This document shows positions 10,969 to 22,259 of a stretch of DNA of 64,000 bases, one piece after another; position 1 is the first letter of the stretch; the number at the start of each line of letters is the position of its first letter. A model generated the notes under the pieces. That model saw only the letters and a program-made list of their open reading frames with translations. It did not search any database and had not been told where the DNA came from. Position numbers and translations under genes: made by a program. The stretch is from Cryptomeria japonica (Eukaryota > Streptophyta > Pinopsida > Cupressales > Cupressaceae), in NCBI RefSeq assembly GCF_030272615.1, contig NC_081410.1:255795533-255859532 (forward strand). The letters are read 5' to 3'.

Positions 10969-11884
10969 TGTTGTTCTCAAATTCTGATCCCCTTCTTATC
11001 CCCTTTGATGAGAAAGAATAACTATGTATGTGAATGGAGAAATCAAGGAACAAGAACCTTAGAGCAACATATGACAAGGTTTTAATAACCTTCTACACTT
11101 TGATCTTATCCAAAGTTTAGGCTATTATACCTTATGTGAATACTTTCACACTTTTAAACAAAATCCATAGTAACCATTGTCCAAAAACCAGTGGATCTTA
11201 TCGCCTTAAATAAGAAACTGAAAAAATATAGGAAAACTTAGGCTCATTTTCAATGTTGATCCTCAAGAGATTTAGAAAAGAAGACATTAACAGATACCAG
11301 TGACTTATCCGGGCTACAGAGTCATCTATTTTAAACAAGAACTCCAGAATTAAACATATCCATGCATCTCAATCACTTTGGCTTTTATCAACTCCATACA
11401 TGCCTGACATGTATGAGAATTCTCCCATGTTATACTAAATAGTGTTCATCAAATTCAAAGTTCCAAACAAATAACCAACTGATAAAGATATTTCTCGCAT
11501 ATTTAATTCTACTCCTAAAGAAGAAAGCTAAGAAACATATCTATAAAGATTGAATTACAATCCCTATTCAATTGAAATAACCCTAAGTTACCGAAATGAA
11601 ACCAGTAAAATATTCAAAAGCATACCAGAAGACAACACAAATTATAGGCTCAAAGTTAATGATTTGTACACTTATATTCAATTTGGAAAATCTTTTAAAA
11701 AAGAGATAATTTTCTGTGAAACACTTACAAAAAATGCAGATAAATTTCTGCAGAGTTTCTTTACAAATTCTTGTGATCATCTTTTTATTGTCCTGGTATC
11801 CATTTATAAAAGTATGGATGCATACAAGCTTTAGACACTTTTCAAAAAGGTTTGTTACAACAAAAATCCCTCTCCAAGAAGCGG

Positions 11885-14800
11885 TTACAAGTCTTTTTCA
11901 ATATCTATAGCCTCTTTCTCCTTTTGTTCTATTGCAACCTCTTGTAACTACTCCAAAGCATCTTCTTTCTATTCCACACAACTGTCCTTCCATTGCTGAA
12001 AAACATCATCACTTGGCCAAGTGAAGTTAACAACCTTCTGTTTCATGTCTTCTAGCCTTTTCAAAGTGACCCTTAAATGTCCAATTTCTATTTCTATGAA
12101 ACTATAATGAGATTTCACCTTTTCAATTTCTTCAATTGTTTGGAAAAATAGGGAGGTGTCATCAATTTTGATAATTTGATTGATCCTTAGGGACAAATTG
12201 GGGTCCACCTCTTTCAACCAGGTCTTCTCTTATTTCAACTGAATTGGACCAATAAAACCTCCTAGAAACAATTCAAATTTATGATCTGAATATTCTTTTC
12301 TATAAAGTTGGGCTTTTATTTTCACACCTGACCTTTCTTCTGAGAGAATATTCATCTCTTTTATAAACTCATTGGTGGATCTTAGAAGGTTGTTCTCCTC
12401 TGCATCTGGATGGGATGAGCACATGAGCTCCAATTTGTTACCTCCGGGCATCAACTTATTTAGGATTGGTTCCAAAGTGGCTTCATCTTCTCTGAATTTG
12501 ATCATAACATCCAGAATCCTTTTCATATGTAAGTATACAATGGGGGCCTTGACTGAGTTAGCAAACTTCACGACTCTAACTTTCACCTTCTCTTCATATT
12601 TGTTTGCAAATAAGGATTCAGCTTGTTTCAACCTTTCCAACTCATGTTGGACACTTTCAGGTGATTGGGAACCAGAAGGCATAGGAGAAGGGGGGTATTC
12701 TACAATGGGACTAGTAGGAGGGTGTCTTGCTATAGAGGAGGCTATCACGAGTGTAGAGGATTCACCTAGATGGTGCTGACTTGCCAAATGACTCTGGAGT
12801 CTAGTAATGATGATATCCCTATTGGCTATTCCTTCTTTAGCCTCATTGTAGGCCTTTAAGATAGTCTCCAACTTCAATTGGAGATTAGCTCTTTCTTGTG
12901 CCTCTCTCTCTGCTACTGCCACTTTGAACTTTGCAGTTTCCAAAACTATGCTTGCAGCTTCCACTACCCTTGTATCTTGGACTCTCTTAACAATAATGCC
13001 TCCTAAGAGGCTAGAATCTGGTGCAATTTTCCTCCTTTTGTTCTCATCCTTCTTTAATGACCACATGACAAGAGGAGCATTATCCTTGTTGAATGTCACT
13101 CCTTCCATAGGCTTTGTTTCCTTCCTTACTACATCAAGTACTAGAGCATCAGCTATATCCCATTCAGGGAGAATTAACACACCAGCCTTTGCTACCATTT
13201 CTCTTCCTTTCTCAGGGGTGATAGTTATAAATTCTTCTATCATTTCTTGCTTTATCTCTTCCTCCACCTGAGTTGTATCTTTGAGAGGTTGTTCACTCTT
13301 CCTCTATTCACATCTAACCCTAAATTTCTCCATGTTTTTCTTCCATTAAAATTGCATGAAAGCTCCTATTGTGATAAAGTCACTGTCAGCCAAGAATTCT
13401 TCACTGGCTTGCTTAACAGTAAGGTCCAATTCTTGGCCTTTTATCTCACCTTCAGTCAAATTCATTTTAGCACTAGGTGGCTCTTCAGGCATTCCATCTT
13501 GGGTCTCTTCATAGGTATAGACAATCTCACCAAGACTCCCTAACTGTAATAATTGATCAGCCACCACTTGCTCATCTCCAATGTGGATAGGGGACTGAGA
13601 TGGCGAATATTGAGGTAGATCAGTTTCTACTTCCTTTCCCACTCTTTGTCTTTTAGGGGAATCCTGAATGTTAATGACATCTTCAATTTTCCTTTTCCCT
13701 TTTGAAGTGGAAGGCTCACCTATCACTGGGATCATCACAGTGTACTTTGACTTCTTATGCATTATAGAGTCACAAGGTGGGATAGCCTTAGCAAAGGCAT
13801 GCTTGGCCAAGACCAGCTTAACCCTATCAGGATCATTTTGCATTATAGCCTCCCTTTTTTCTTTTAAGGTCTGCATGAGGTCTTCAAAATAAAGAATCAA
13901 AAATTTGATTTTCTCCTCAAAAGGGTTGAAGCTAGAAAGAGGATCATAGATACTGTCAAATTGATGGATAAAATCAAGTGCCTTCTTGTATGCTATCCAC
14001 TTCTCCTTCCTTACTTCCTGCTCATCTAAGCTGAATTCATTTATGATTAGATCTTTGGGGAACTGAAATTGGTGAGGCCTACCTCTACATATTCCTCTTT
14101 TTCTGAACATGCCATTGAAGAAGTCCTCAGGGTCTGCACATCTTGAAACTGCAGTTGACAGCCTATATGGCTTAAAGAATTCTTCAAAGTATTTCCATCT
14201 ACCCTTAGTGATTACAAAATGGTGGGCCATGGTAATAGTTGGGAAAATTTTCTCTTTACCCCTATTGGTTAGCTCTGCCTCTTGCACTCCTCCAATTTGT
14301 CTCAATACTTCTGCAATCCCTATCTTTAATGGGACCTAATAGGGTAGTAAATAGGGGGTGCATATAAATCCATACACTCTAAAAATAGTAGACACAAGGT
14401 ACAAATACATGTCTCCCCAATTGTGAACAATCTTAATATCCTCTGCAAACTCCTTAGGTCTTAGGAATTCCAAAAGAGACTTAGGAATTCTAGGGTTTTC
14501 TCTGCATAAAAGGATTCTAATCTTAGATGCAAAGCATCTATCAAACTTTAGAAAATTGACATCTTCTCTATCCCAGGATAAAAGAGTGCTCCAAAGTTGA
14601 ATAGGCATCTCTTCCTTATCCTTTATCTTGATCAAGTCCATTTCCTTTGCAAACTAATCAACACCTTTGAACAAGAACATGTGCATTAACGTGGAGTACC
14701 ATCCAAAAGGCCTATCCACCTTACCATTTTTAATCCCTACTAGCCCTTTATGAATTGCATCAGCAAGGTATGAGGCATAATCAAATGTTATTGCTAGGGA

Positions 14801-15523
14801 GGGGTTTAGAATTTGTGCAATCATTAACATGTAATGGGTTGGCATATTCTTTTCAGCATCCTCTCCAAAGATCTGGCATAATGCCCAATACATACCCTTA
14901 GCTCTCAGAGTGAATAAATTGAGGGAGAATGGTTCCATTGTGCTGGGGCCTACAACTGTTAACCCCCCTATTTTAACAAAGAATTATTTCAATGGGCCAG
15001 TCCTAAGATGATCCCTCTATGCATTGTAAACCTGGGCTAAAGACTCAAAGTCAATAGGCTCTAACAAATTGGAGGCCTCACTAAGTTTAAACACTTTCCT
15101 GAATTCATCTTCATTTATTTCAATTAGGATTGATCCCTTTATATTCCTGATGCATCTTACCACAGGGTCATAATTCTGTGCAATTAGGGTCAACAGAACT
15201 ACATCCATGAAAACACTTGGGACCATAGGCTTTCCTACATCTAGTTCCCATATGCTATTCAAAGGAGCTGGGGAATGTCTCTGCCCAAAACCAACTTTGA
15301 ACAGTCCTAAACCTGATATTCCTATTTCAGGGTCCCTTAACCAATTGCCTTTATCATATAGGTCATCCCCAATTTTCAAATGATGGTTCTTTGGTACTAG
15401 CTCTTTGGCCTTAGCCTCGACATTGATAGACATGGTTAATTTCTCTAAAAAATCATCACAGATGTTCCTATCCTGATAATTGACTTTTCCTGTCAACTCT
15501 CTTCTTAGTGCCATTCTAAACAA
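11885..15523 (-). pseudogene. LTR-embedded long ORF of G, copy in 3' LTR
   Basis: Unrecognised protein. Six open pieces (15523-15017, 14938-14654, 14641-14336, 14305-13346, 13267-12230, 12217-11969) all lie in one frame over 1,212 codons with no net frameshift. They are interrupted by about nine stops, mostly TAG, and end at a TAA at 11885-11887 that is also present in the other LTR. The ATG at 15523 (MFRMALRREL) is the first in-frame start. Codons 1-400 look globular and helical. Codons about 615-630 hold a bipartite basic cluster, KGKRK then SPKRQRV, a likely nuclear signal. Codons about 855-920 are a coiled coil rich in Ala, Glu and Gln. A Pro/Ser-rich linker (PPTSPIVEYPPSPMPSGSQSP) follows. 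It lies in element sense, so it would be read from the LTR itself. Confidence 0.7.
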
Positions 15524-15849
15524 GCAACTATACCACTAGAAACTAGCACAGACCTCTAATGAAATAATTCACACAGTAATTTTTGGAAACAGACTAGAAT
15601 TATCAAGAAAATCACAAAAAACCTAATTATTTGCCTGAAGAGAAACACTCCGCACCAATTTTCTCTGCAACAAACTTTGATGAAACAATACTAACAATCA
15701 AGTTGATGCAGACTCAAAAGGACAAGTTGGCATTGAATTTTTAGAAATTAACTCTGCATGCTTTGGCTTTCTTTTCAAAATTGAATTCACCAAATCGAAT
15801 TCAAAATTCGCTCCAATGGGTCATAACTCCTTTGAATCTTTCCTCTGTT

Positions 15850-17215
15850 TCGGTCTTTCACTATTTCGTAGTGCATAAAACCTTTGCAGCTTTCTTTCGC
15901 GAAACAACGCTAGCCATTGGATCACAAGAACTTACACTGCCTTTACCTCCATCTGATCTCTCTTTGTTAATGTCGGGCCCCACCTCCTTTTCGCGACTTC
16001 ACGAGCTTTAACACTCATGTACTTTTCCTTCACAAAGCCACACTAGCCGTTAGATCAAGCTCTAATCACCTAGCTTTTAACTCTAACTGGGACCGTCAAT
16101 CTCACTTACTAATTGTGCCTCATCTTGATGGCTAACGGTTTTCGCCATTTCACAGAGGTTAAGCAGCAGGCATGTTCGGGCCATGAAACAATGAGAACCA
16201 TTGGATCGACCACGAGATGAATACTTTTTAACAAGCTTCAAATATTTTAGGTGGGCCCTTTATTCAGAGATCACTTACTCTATTTATTCGTCGGTTAACA
16301 AATGCCACATGGCAGTCGGCCATTAGCTTTGGAAACTCCTCTGGGTTCCACCCTGAATCCGCCACATGTTCTCTTTATTATTCCCACATAACTGCCGGTT
16401 ACACCTAGGCGGGCCCTCAACTACCCTTCAGAGCCATGTGGCATTCGACACATCACTATCAAGTTCTATGAAATGTAGTAGCTATTATGCCACATCATGC
16501 CTTCGTGTGGTCTCCACTTGTCTTTTGCCATTTTGTGATTATTAATCTTTGTTTAGCTTGCAACCAAAAAACCATGAGGATCATTGGATCAAAATAGACC
16601 TGATCAGCTTTTAACTTCGTGCCCTGCCTATCCTTTGGGCCTCATAGGCCTTTTCACCATTTCGTAATGACTAACTTACTAGCATCTTACCCTCACGAAT
16701 CCACGCGAGTTGTCAGAATTCAAGAACTTGCTCGTTATTTACTCTTTCTACGGCAACCTTGCCCGAGCCCACTGTAGACCACCAAATGAGCACCCTATCA
16801 TTGCTCTATCATCGCCAGTTGGATCTACCACCTTTATTGCCACTTCTAGCGGGACCCACCACCTTTTCGCTACTTCACGAATGGTAGAACGTGCGCATCT
16901 CCCGACTGTGAATCAATGCAAGATGTTGATCTTTTTCCAACCTGATCACTCTTTAACCAAGTAATACCGCTTGTCTCTGGGACCTACCACGTGTTTTCGC
17001 TACTTCGCAAAACATAAACCATGTGCATCTCGGGCTAGTGAATCAACACGAGCCGTTGGATCACAATCAAGATGCAACTCTTTTACCCGACAGTCAGTCC
17101 ATCTGGCCAGGCCCGCCTATGCCTTTTGCTACTTCATGATTGGTAACTCACAGGCATCTTAGCTTAACAAAACCATGTGAGCCATCAGATCTTAGGAACT
17201 TTCTCACCTTTTAGG
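15850..17215. repeat. Degenerate subrepeats in the LTR leader of G (3' LTR)
   Basis: Blocks of roughly 115-150 bp recur, each with a GGGCCC/GGGACC-type start, a CTTTTCGC(T)ACTTCACG core, a GCATCT and a GCCGTTGGATCA-like end. Clear cores lie near 15888, 15988, 16873, 16996 and 17128, with weaker ones between. The array lies upstream of the LTR ORF in element sense, where the promoter and enhancer would be. Confidence 0.6.
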
Positions 17216-17527
17216 AGCCCGATTAAGAAATTAAAAATTTAGGAAAGACATAGAAGGATAATGCGTTGATAAAACCGCCTAGGAAAAATGTAAAGAAGGG
17301 GGGGAACACTTTTTACGACCAATAGACCCTCTTTTAAGTGAATAAAGTAACACGAAAATAGAATTATAAGGGTTTTTCTCAAACATAGGAGCAATTTAAG
17401 ACTTAAACCCTAAACCCTTATATGGACCCAAAGCAATTAGAAGTAACAAGGCCAGACCAGACTCAAAATTTTCATAAACTTAGCCAATTATGGGAAAAGA
17501 ATACCCATTTTTTAAACAATGATAATA

Positions 17528-17911
17528 ACGGGTCTGACTAGGGATGGTTGATCACAAGATCAATACAAGAGCTCAGAAAAATCTAGAGAAACAGACCAGA
17601 AACAAGCCCAAAAAGAAACAACTTAAAACAAACCTAAGTATATACAAACACGGACCTACTGTGCATGGACTTCAAGAGAAATAATGTTTCAGGAATTGTC
17701 CATGCACTGGAAATTCCTATACTTCATCATTCATATTCTTCAAAAAATATGAGTCCTTTCCTTTCAGATCACAGACCACAAAGGGGCCAATCCACAATGA
17801 CTCAATTTTTTAATGCTTTCCCTTGTCCTGCCCATTTGCATTCCATTGAAGAACAACATCCCCTATTTGGAATTTTCTCAACAATGTTCTTTTGTCAAAA
17901 ATATATTTGGA
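17528..17911. other. G spacer between INT and 3' LTR
   Basis: No gene. A run of purine-rich minus-strand sequence is absent next to the LTR, so the polypurine tract is either diverged or lost. Confidence 0.5.
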
Positions 17912-18990
17912 CTACAATTGGATCCTTAAATTTCTCTTGTAAGATAGAGTTCTGATTTGTTCCACTTCCACTATTTGAATCATTCGGTCCCCCATAGGTT
18001 CAAACAACTCCATGTCTTCGGCTTGCAGGAACTTGTATACTGGAAGAAGATTATTTACCGACACTCTGGCTTGTGTACCATAAACCAATTCAAAAGGTGA
18101 AACTCCAATAGCCTTTTTGACAGTAACTCTGTCAGCCCACAAAGCCAATTTTAACTTTTGATCCCAAGACCTCTTGTTTTCTTCTAGGATTTTCTTGATA
18201 ATGTTCAAGAGGCTTTTATTACTAGATTCAGCTTGTCCATTTCCATGAGGATGATAAGGTGAAGAGTAAGACATGATTATTCCATGACTAGTGCAGAATT
18301 CAACAAACTCTTCTGATTTGAAGCTCATGGCATTATCCATTAGGAAATCAATGACAATTTTACTTGTAGCTCTTTTGGTGGGAATAGCTTCAATCCATTT
18401 GGTAAAATAATCAGTCACTACTATAATCCACCTGTGACCTCTTCCTGATCTCTCAACAATTTCTCCAATAAAATCAATGCCCCATTGGACAAAAGGGGCT
18501 TCTATTGTGACCAGATTTAGGGGTAAAGCTCCTTCATACTTCAATTTGGATGAAAAATTCTAACATGGGTCACATTTCCTAACATGTTCATGGGCATATT
18601 TAAATAAAGTAGGCCAGTAATACCCAGCCCGGACTATCTTGCCAGCAGTTGTCTTAGCAGGGTAATGACCTCCACACACTACATCATGCATTTCAGTTAG
18701 CACTTTCTTAGCCTGGGATTCATCCAAACACATTAGCAATTCCCCATCTCTATTTCTCCAAAACATATCACCTTGAATGAGAACATATCTTTGTGACTTG
18801 AGTTTTAATGTTCTTTTCTGATTGTGGGTCATCCCTTCTGAAAATGTTGTATCTCTTAAGAAATGGACTATATCTGAATACCAGGGTTGCCTTTCAATAC
18901 TGGTGACCAGGGTGTTAGCAACTTCAACATTATTTACTTCCACATTAACAAGATTTGATTCAGTCATAAGCTTTGTAAGGCCTAAGCCTC
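17912..18990 (-). pseudogene. pol: G integrase (HHCC zinc finger and DDE core)
   Basis: Catalyses insertion of the cDNA. The zinc-binding part lies at 18690-18565 (H...GGH then CDPC), followed by a TAG at an expected Gln just before 18544. The core shows VVTDYFTKW (first Asp), then IDFLMDNAMSFKS, and GNGQAESSNKSL (Glu). In relatives about 15 residues separate two Asp-Asn pairs where this sequence has one, so a short in-frame deletion has fused them at the second catalytic Asp. The C-terminal part (ELVYGTQARVSVNNLLPVYK) is well conserved and ends at 17912. There is no chromodomain, as expected of Tat. Confidence 0.85.
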
Positions 18991-19039
18991 TTACCAATTT
19001 AGTAATCTTTATCTCTAAATCAAACTCTTGAATTTTGTT

Positions 19040-19741
19040 TATCCATCTGCACCTTTTACCTGTGACCTCAGATTGGGATAAAATGTCTTTGACTGTAGCA
19101 TGTGGAACATAAGCAACTATTTGTGCATTTACCAGATATGGCCTAAAAGCGTTGACAACCTTGACCAAAGAATATGCTTGCTTTTCCATGATTTCATACT
19201 TTAACTCTGTAGCCTATAAAGATTTACTATAGAAAGCTATGGGATGCTCATACCCTTCATTATCCTTTTGTAAAAGCACAGTAGCTATTGTGTGATATGA
19301 AGTGAAAGAGAAAAGAGAGAAAGGCTTACTATAATTAGGGGATTTCAACACCGGTGCTTCCTGAATGGCCCTTTTTATCTCATCAAAAGCCTTTGAAGCT
19401 TCTTGATCCCAGCAAAACTTGGTATCCTTCTTGAGCAGTCTAACAATGGGCTTGACAATTTCTGCAAACTTTGCAATAAACCTTCTTACAAAATTCACTT
19501 TACCCAAGAAGGACTGAATACCTTTAACACTTGTGGGTTCTGATACATTTGCTATGGCTTCAATTCTTTTAGGATCTATCATAACTCCCTCTTTGGAGAC
19601 AATATGCCCTAGCAACTTCCCTTCAGTAACAACAAAATGACACTTCTTAGGATTCAAAGATACTCTGAAATCCAAAGCCTTATTGAAAACCTTTTCTAAA
19701 TGCCCATAGTGGTCATCTGCCTTTTTGGAGAAACATGTCAA
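19040..19741 (-). pseudogene. pol: G RT thumb/connection and gypsy RNase H (active site eroded)
   Basis: The RT C-terminal part (LNPKKCHFVVTEGKLLGHIV, then GKVNFVRRFI) leads into the gypsy RNase H, KPFSLFSFTSYHTIATVLL, where the first catalytic Asp of the fold would be expected near TSYH and is absent. ELKYEIMEKQAYSLV keeps the Glu helix. At the position of the usual T-D-H motif the sequence reads YVPHATVKDIL, again lacking the Asp. A TAG at an expected Gln interrupts the frame after KSL (about 19213). Together with the separate archaeal-type RNase H upstream, this suggests the gypsy RNase H had become a structural connector. Confidence 0.75.
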
Positions 19742-20470
19742 AATTATCTTGGTATACTACCATGATGATATTTATGAACTCTTTGAATGCTACATCCATT
19801 GCCCTCTAGAAGGTAGCTCCTGCATTTTTTAAGCCAAAAGGCATCTTGACATAAACATAAGTTCCCCAAGGGGTGGTGAAAGCAGTTTTGAATTGTTCTG
19901 ATTCTTTCACTAGTGCCTGGTTGTATCCCGAGAATCCATCCATCATAGACAGTAAAACACAACCAGTCACCCTTTGCAACATAGCTTCCATATTTGGAGA
20001 TGAATAATTATCTTTCAGGGAAGCAATATTCAATTTTTTGAAGTTGACATGGAGCCTTATATCTCCATTTTTCTTTCTAACCGGGACCAAATTGGAGACC
20101 CATGAAGAATGCCTTATAGGCTTAATGATCCCCCCTTCTCTCAGCTTGGTCAATTCTTGCTGCATCTTAGTTTCCAGTAGGGGATTAATAGGTCTCTTCT
20201 TTTGTCTGAAAGGATTAGCATCTGGAAGCAAAGGAACTTCATGCTGAAATGAATCTTGTCTATACGCCTTTAGGTCTTCGTAAGACCAAGCCAAAACATG
20301 CATGTACTTCTTTAATAAGTTAATAAGATTAATCCTAACATGAGGAGGCAAGTTCTTTCCAATATAAACCAACTTAGGGGATGATACAGTCCCTAAGTTT
20401 ACCTCCTCTAGTTCTTCTAACTTAGTGGTTGACTGCTGGTGTAGATGACTGTCATTGTAGCTAAACATAC
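19742..20470 (-). pseudogene. pol: G reverse transcriptase (YxDD damaged)
   Basis: Ty3/gypsy RT. The entry segment MHVLAWSYEDLKAY, primer-grip region RKKNGDIRLHVNFKKLN, MMDGFSGYNQ and WGTYVYVKMPFGLKNAGATF are all in one frame (20468-19806). A TAG follows at the Gln expected after GATF. The catalytic box reads VVYQDN instead of YxDD (one Asp to Asn, G-to-A) and is followed by a single-base frameshift near 19745, after which the frame continues in SKKADDHYGHLEKVF. The enzyme is dead in this copy. Confidence 0.85.
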
Positions 20471-20559
20471 CTTCAAGTTATACTAACCCCTTAAGTATCT
20501 CATTTGTTTCTAGCTGGACCAAGTCATTTCCAAATACTGTTTCTCTGTTATCAACCACT

Positions 20560-21115
20560 TCTACCAATGCATTGCAATCAATTTTCTATCCGTCATAATC
20601 ATCTATGCATTGTATAAACCTAAGGATATCTTCATCATCTCAAATACTTTCCAGTTATAAACATTGTCAGGGATAGCGGGCCTAGATTTTATCTCTATTG
20701 TGGATACACCTGTTAGTGTTACATCATCATTCTTTAATGCAACATTTGCTAAAAAATAAGCCATGATATTCTTGGACCTTTCTATCCAATTGATAGAGAA
20801 TGCACTAAAATATTCAATTACATCCACACTGCATGCTTATATCATTTCAATCTCTCATTCTTAGATGCATATTTAGCCCTAACTTGAGAAACAACCAGCT
20901 CTGAATCTCCCAACACTCTTAATAGTTTTATCCCATGCCTTTTTTCCACTCCAAGCCCTAATAGCAAGGCTTCATCCTCCACAGTATTGTTGGTACATTG
21001 AAAAGCTAACAAAAATGAATATTTGAAAGTAATACCTGAAGGGGACACAAAAAGAACTCCTACCCCAGATCCTTCTTTAGAGAAAGCTCCATCAAAGTAC
21101 ATGTGCCACAAAGCA
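20560..21115 (-). pseudogene. pol: G archaeal-type RNase H, placed between PRO and RT
   Basis: An RNase H of the second, archaeal-like kind carried by Tat elements. MWHMYFDGAFSKEGSGVGVLFVSP (21111 onward) has the first catalytic Asp in YFDGA, NNTVEDEALLLGL the Glu and LRVLGDSELVVSQV the next Asp; a tail with INWIERSKNIMAYFLANVAL (20790-20730) has the arrangement that normally holds the last Asp, here Tyr. A frameshift near 20640 and stops (TAG after Asp-Gly near 20590, TAA near 20490) follow. Its position, before RT, differs from OE1, where the same domain follows the gypsy RNase H (32060-32510). Confidence 0.82.
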
Positions 21116-21117
21116 TG

Positions 21118-22005
21118 CTACTGAGACTTCAATTCAGTCATAATACTATCAGTATTTTTCAATGGAGGTAGAATTGGTTGTAGTCTAAAGTTATCAAGAT
21201 CCACTTCAATCATATAATTTAGCATACTAGGGTCTACTTTTTCAATTATCCTAGGGGCACATGGCTCTCTATACAACTTTACTTGATTTCCATTAATGGG
21301 GATGGTAGCATATGATAAATCCAACTAAACATTTCCACCCACTATTGCGGCCCATTGCCTAGATAGCAACATGCCATAATGGGGTTTTGTGTCAGTTACA
21401 ATGACATCCATTTTATATGTTTCCTCAGGGAAGGCTGCTATTTTAACTTCAACATCTTTCATTGTACCTATCATAGGCACTTCTTTGTTATCCATAGCAT
21501 AGCATTTCCCATACACTATATTCAATGATAATCCTAGTTCCTTCATAACACCATAAGGCATTATATTTGCAGCTGCACCAGAATCTATCATGCAATTCTT
21601 TATCAACTGGTTATTCACTAATAGAGTAACATAAAAAGGATCTACTTGTGAGGGTTCTTGAGTAATAGTTGTTCCAACATACACCTCTAGGGTTTGGAAC
21701 TCCTGATCATATTTAATTGAACCGATAGGTAAAACCGTGTTACTGTCAGATATGTTAGAAAATAAAGACAAAGCAGCTTCTCTATGTTCTTTTATTTTCA
21801 ATAATTCTATCAGTGGGACAGTAACTTTCATTTGGGTAAGAGCCTGAGTCATATCAAATGTGGAATTAGTAATCAACTCACTACTAACCTTAACTCTTTT
21901 TGCCTTTGGCTGACTTGCCTTCTTTGTTGCAGTAGCTCCTTGTGTATCATTGGTAGCTTTATTATATGTACCCTTGGGTACTTCTTTAACTTGATCTTTC
22001 TTCTC
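21118..22005 (-). pseudogene. pro: G aspartic protease region
   Basis: The frame 21876-21325 contains LIELLKIKEHREAALSLF, the helix usually before protease, then NCMIDSGAAANIMPYGVMKELGL with an intact DSG active site, and MIGTMKDVEVKI and IVTDTKPHYGMLLSRQW, the flap and C-terminal motifs. The linker 21324-21118 is in the same frame after one stop. Cleaves the polyprotein in the particle. The upstream Lys-rich linker reaches 22005. Confidence 0.82.
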
Positions 22006-22259
22006 CTAAACAACTTGAGGCAAAGTAGCACTACTTGCTGCTTTCTTTTGGGATACCTCTTTTATAAACATAGAACCAGGTTCACCTTGATCACTATCCC
22101 TTTTGGTACTCAGATTATAGTTGTGTTTGGCTTTGGCTATAGCAACCTTTGTGAGACTTTTTACTTCTTCCCCACTAGGCCTTCTAAGATGAACTTCATC
22201 CTCAATGGTTACCACATTCAGAGTAGGATGCCAATCAAGTGTTAGCTGTCCTTGAAAAG

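Larger units (their letters stand above)
10969..17527 (-). repeat. 3' LTR of G (about 6.56 kb)
   Basis: In element sense it starts at about 17527 (TATTATCATTG, where the other copy keeps TGTTATCACTATT) and ends at 10969 (GAACAACA). Order in sense: about 2 kb of leader with degenerate subrepeats, the 1,212-codon ORF, then about 0.9 kb of tail. The right boundary is uncertain by a few bases because the TG has mutated. It aligns along its whole length with 24669-31209. Confidence 0.88.

Noticed and set aside
12372-13271. Plus-strand open frames inside the LTR of G (135 and 115 codons), repeated in the other LTR
   Set aside because: They are antisense shadows of the LTR ORF; the minus-strand frame is longer, continuous across 1,212 codons and has domain-like composition.
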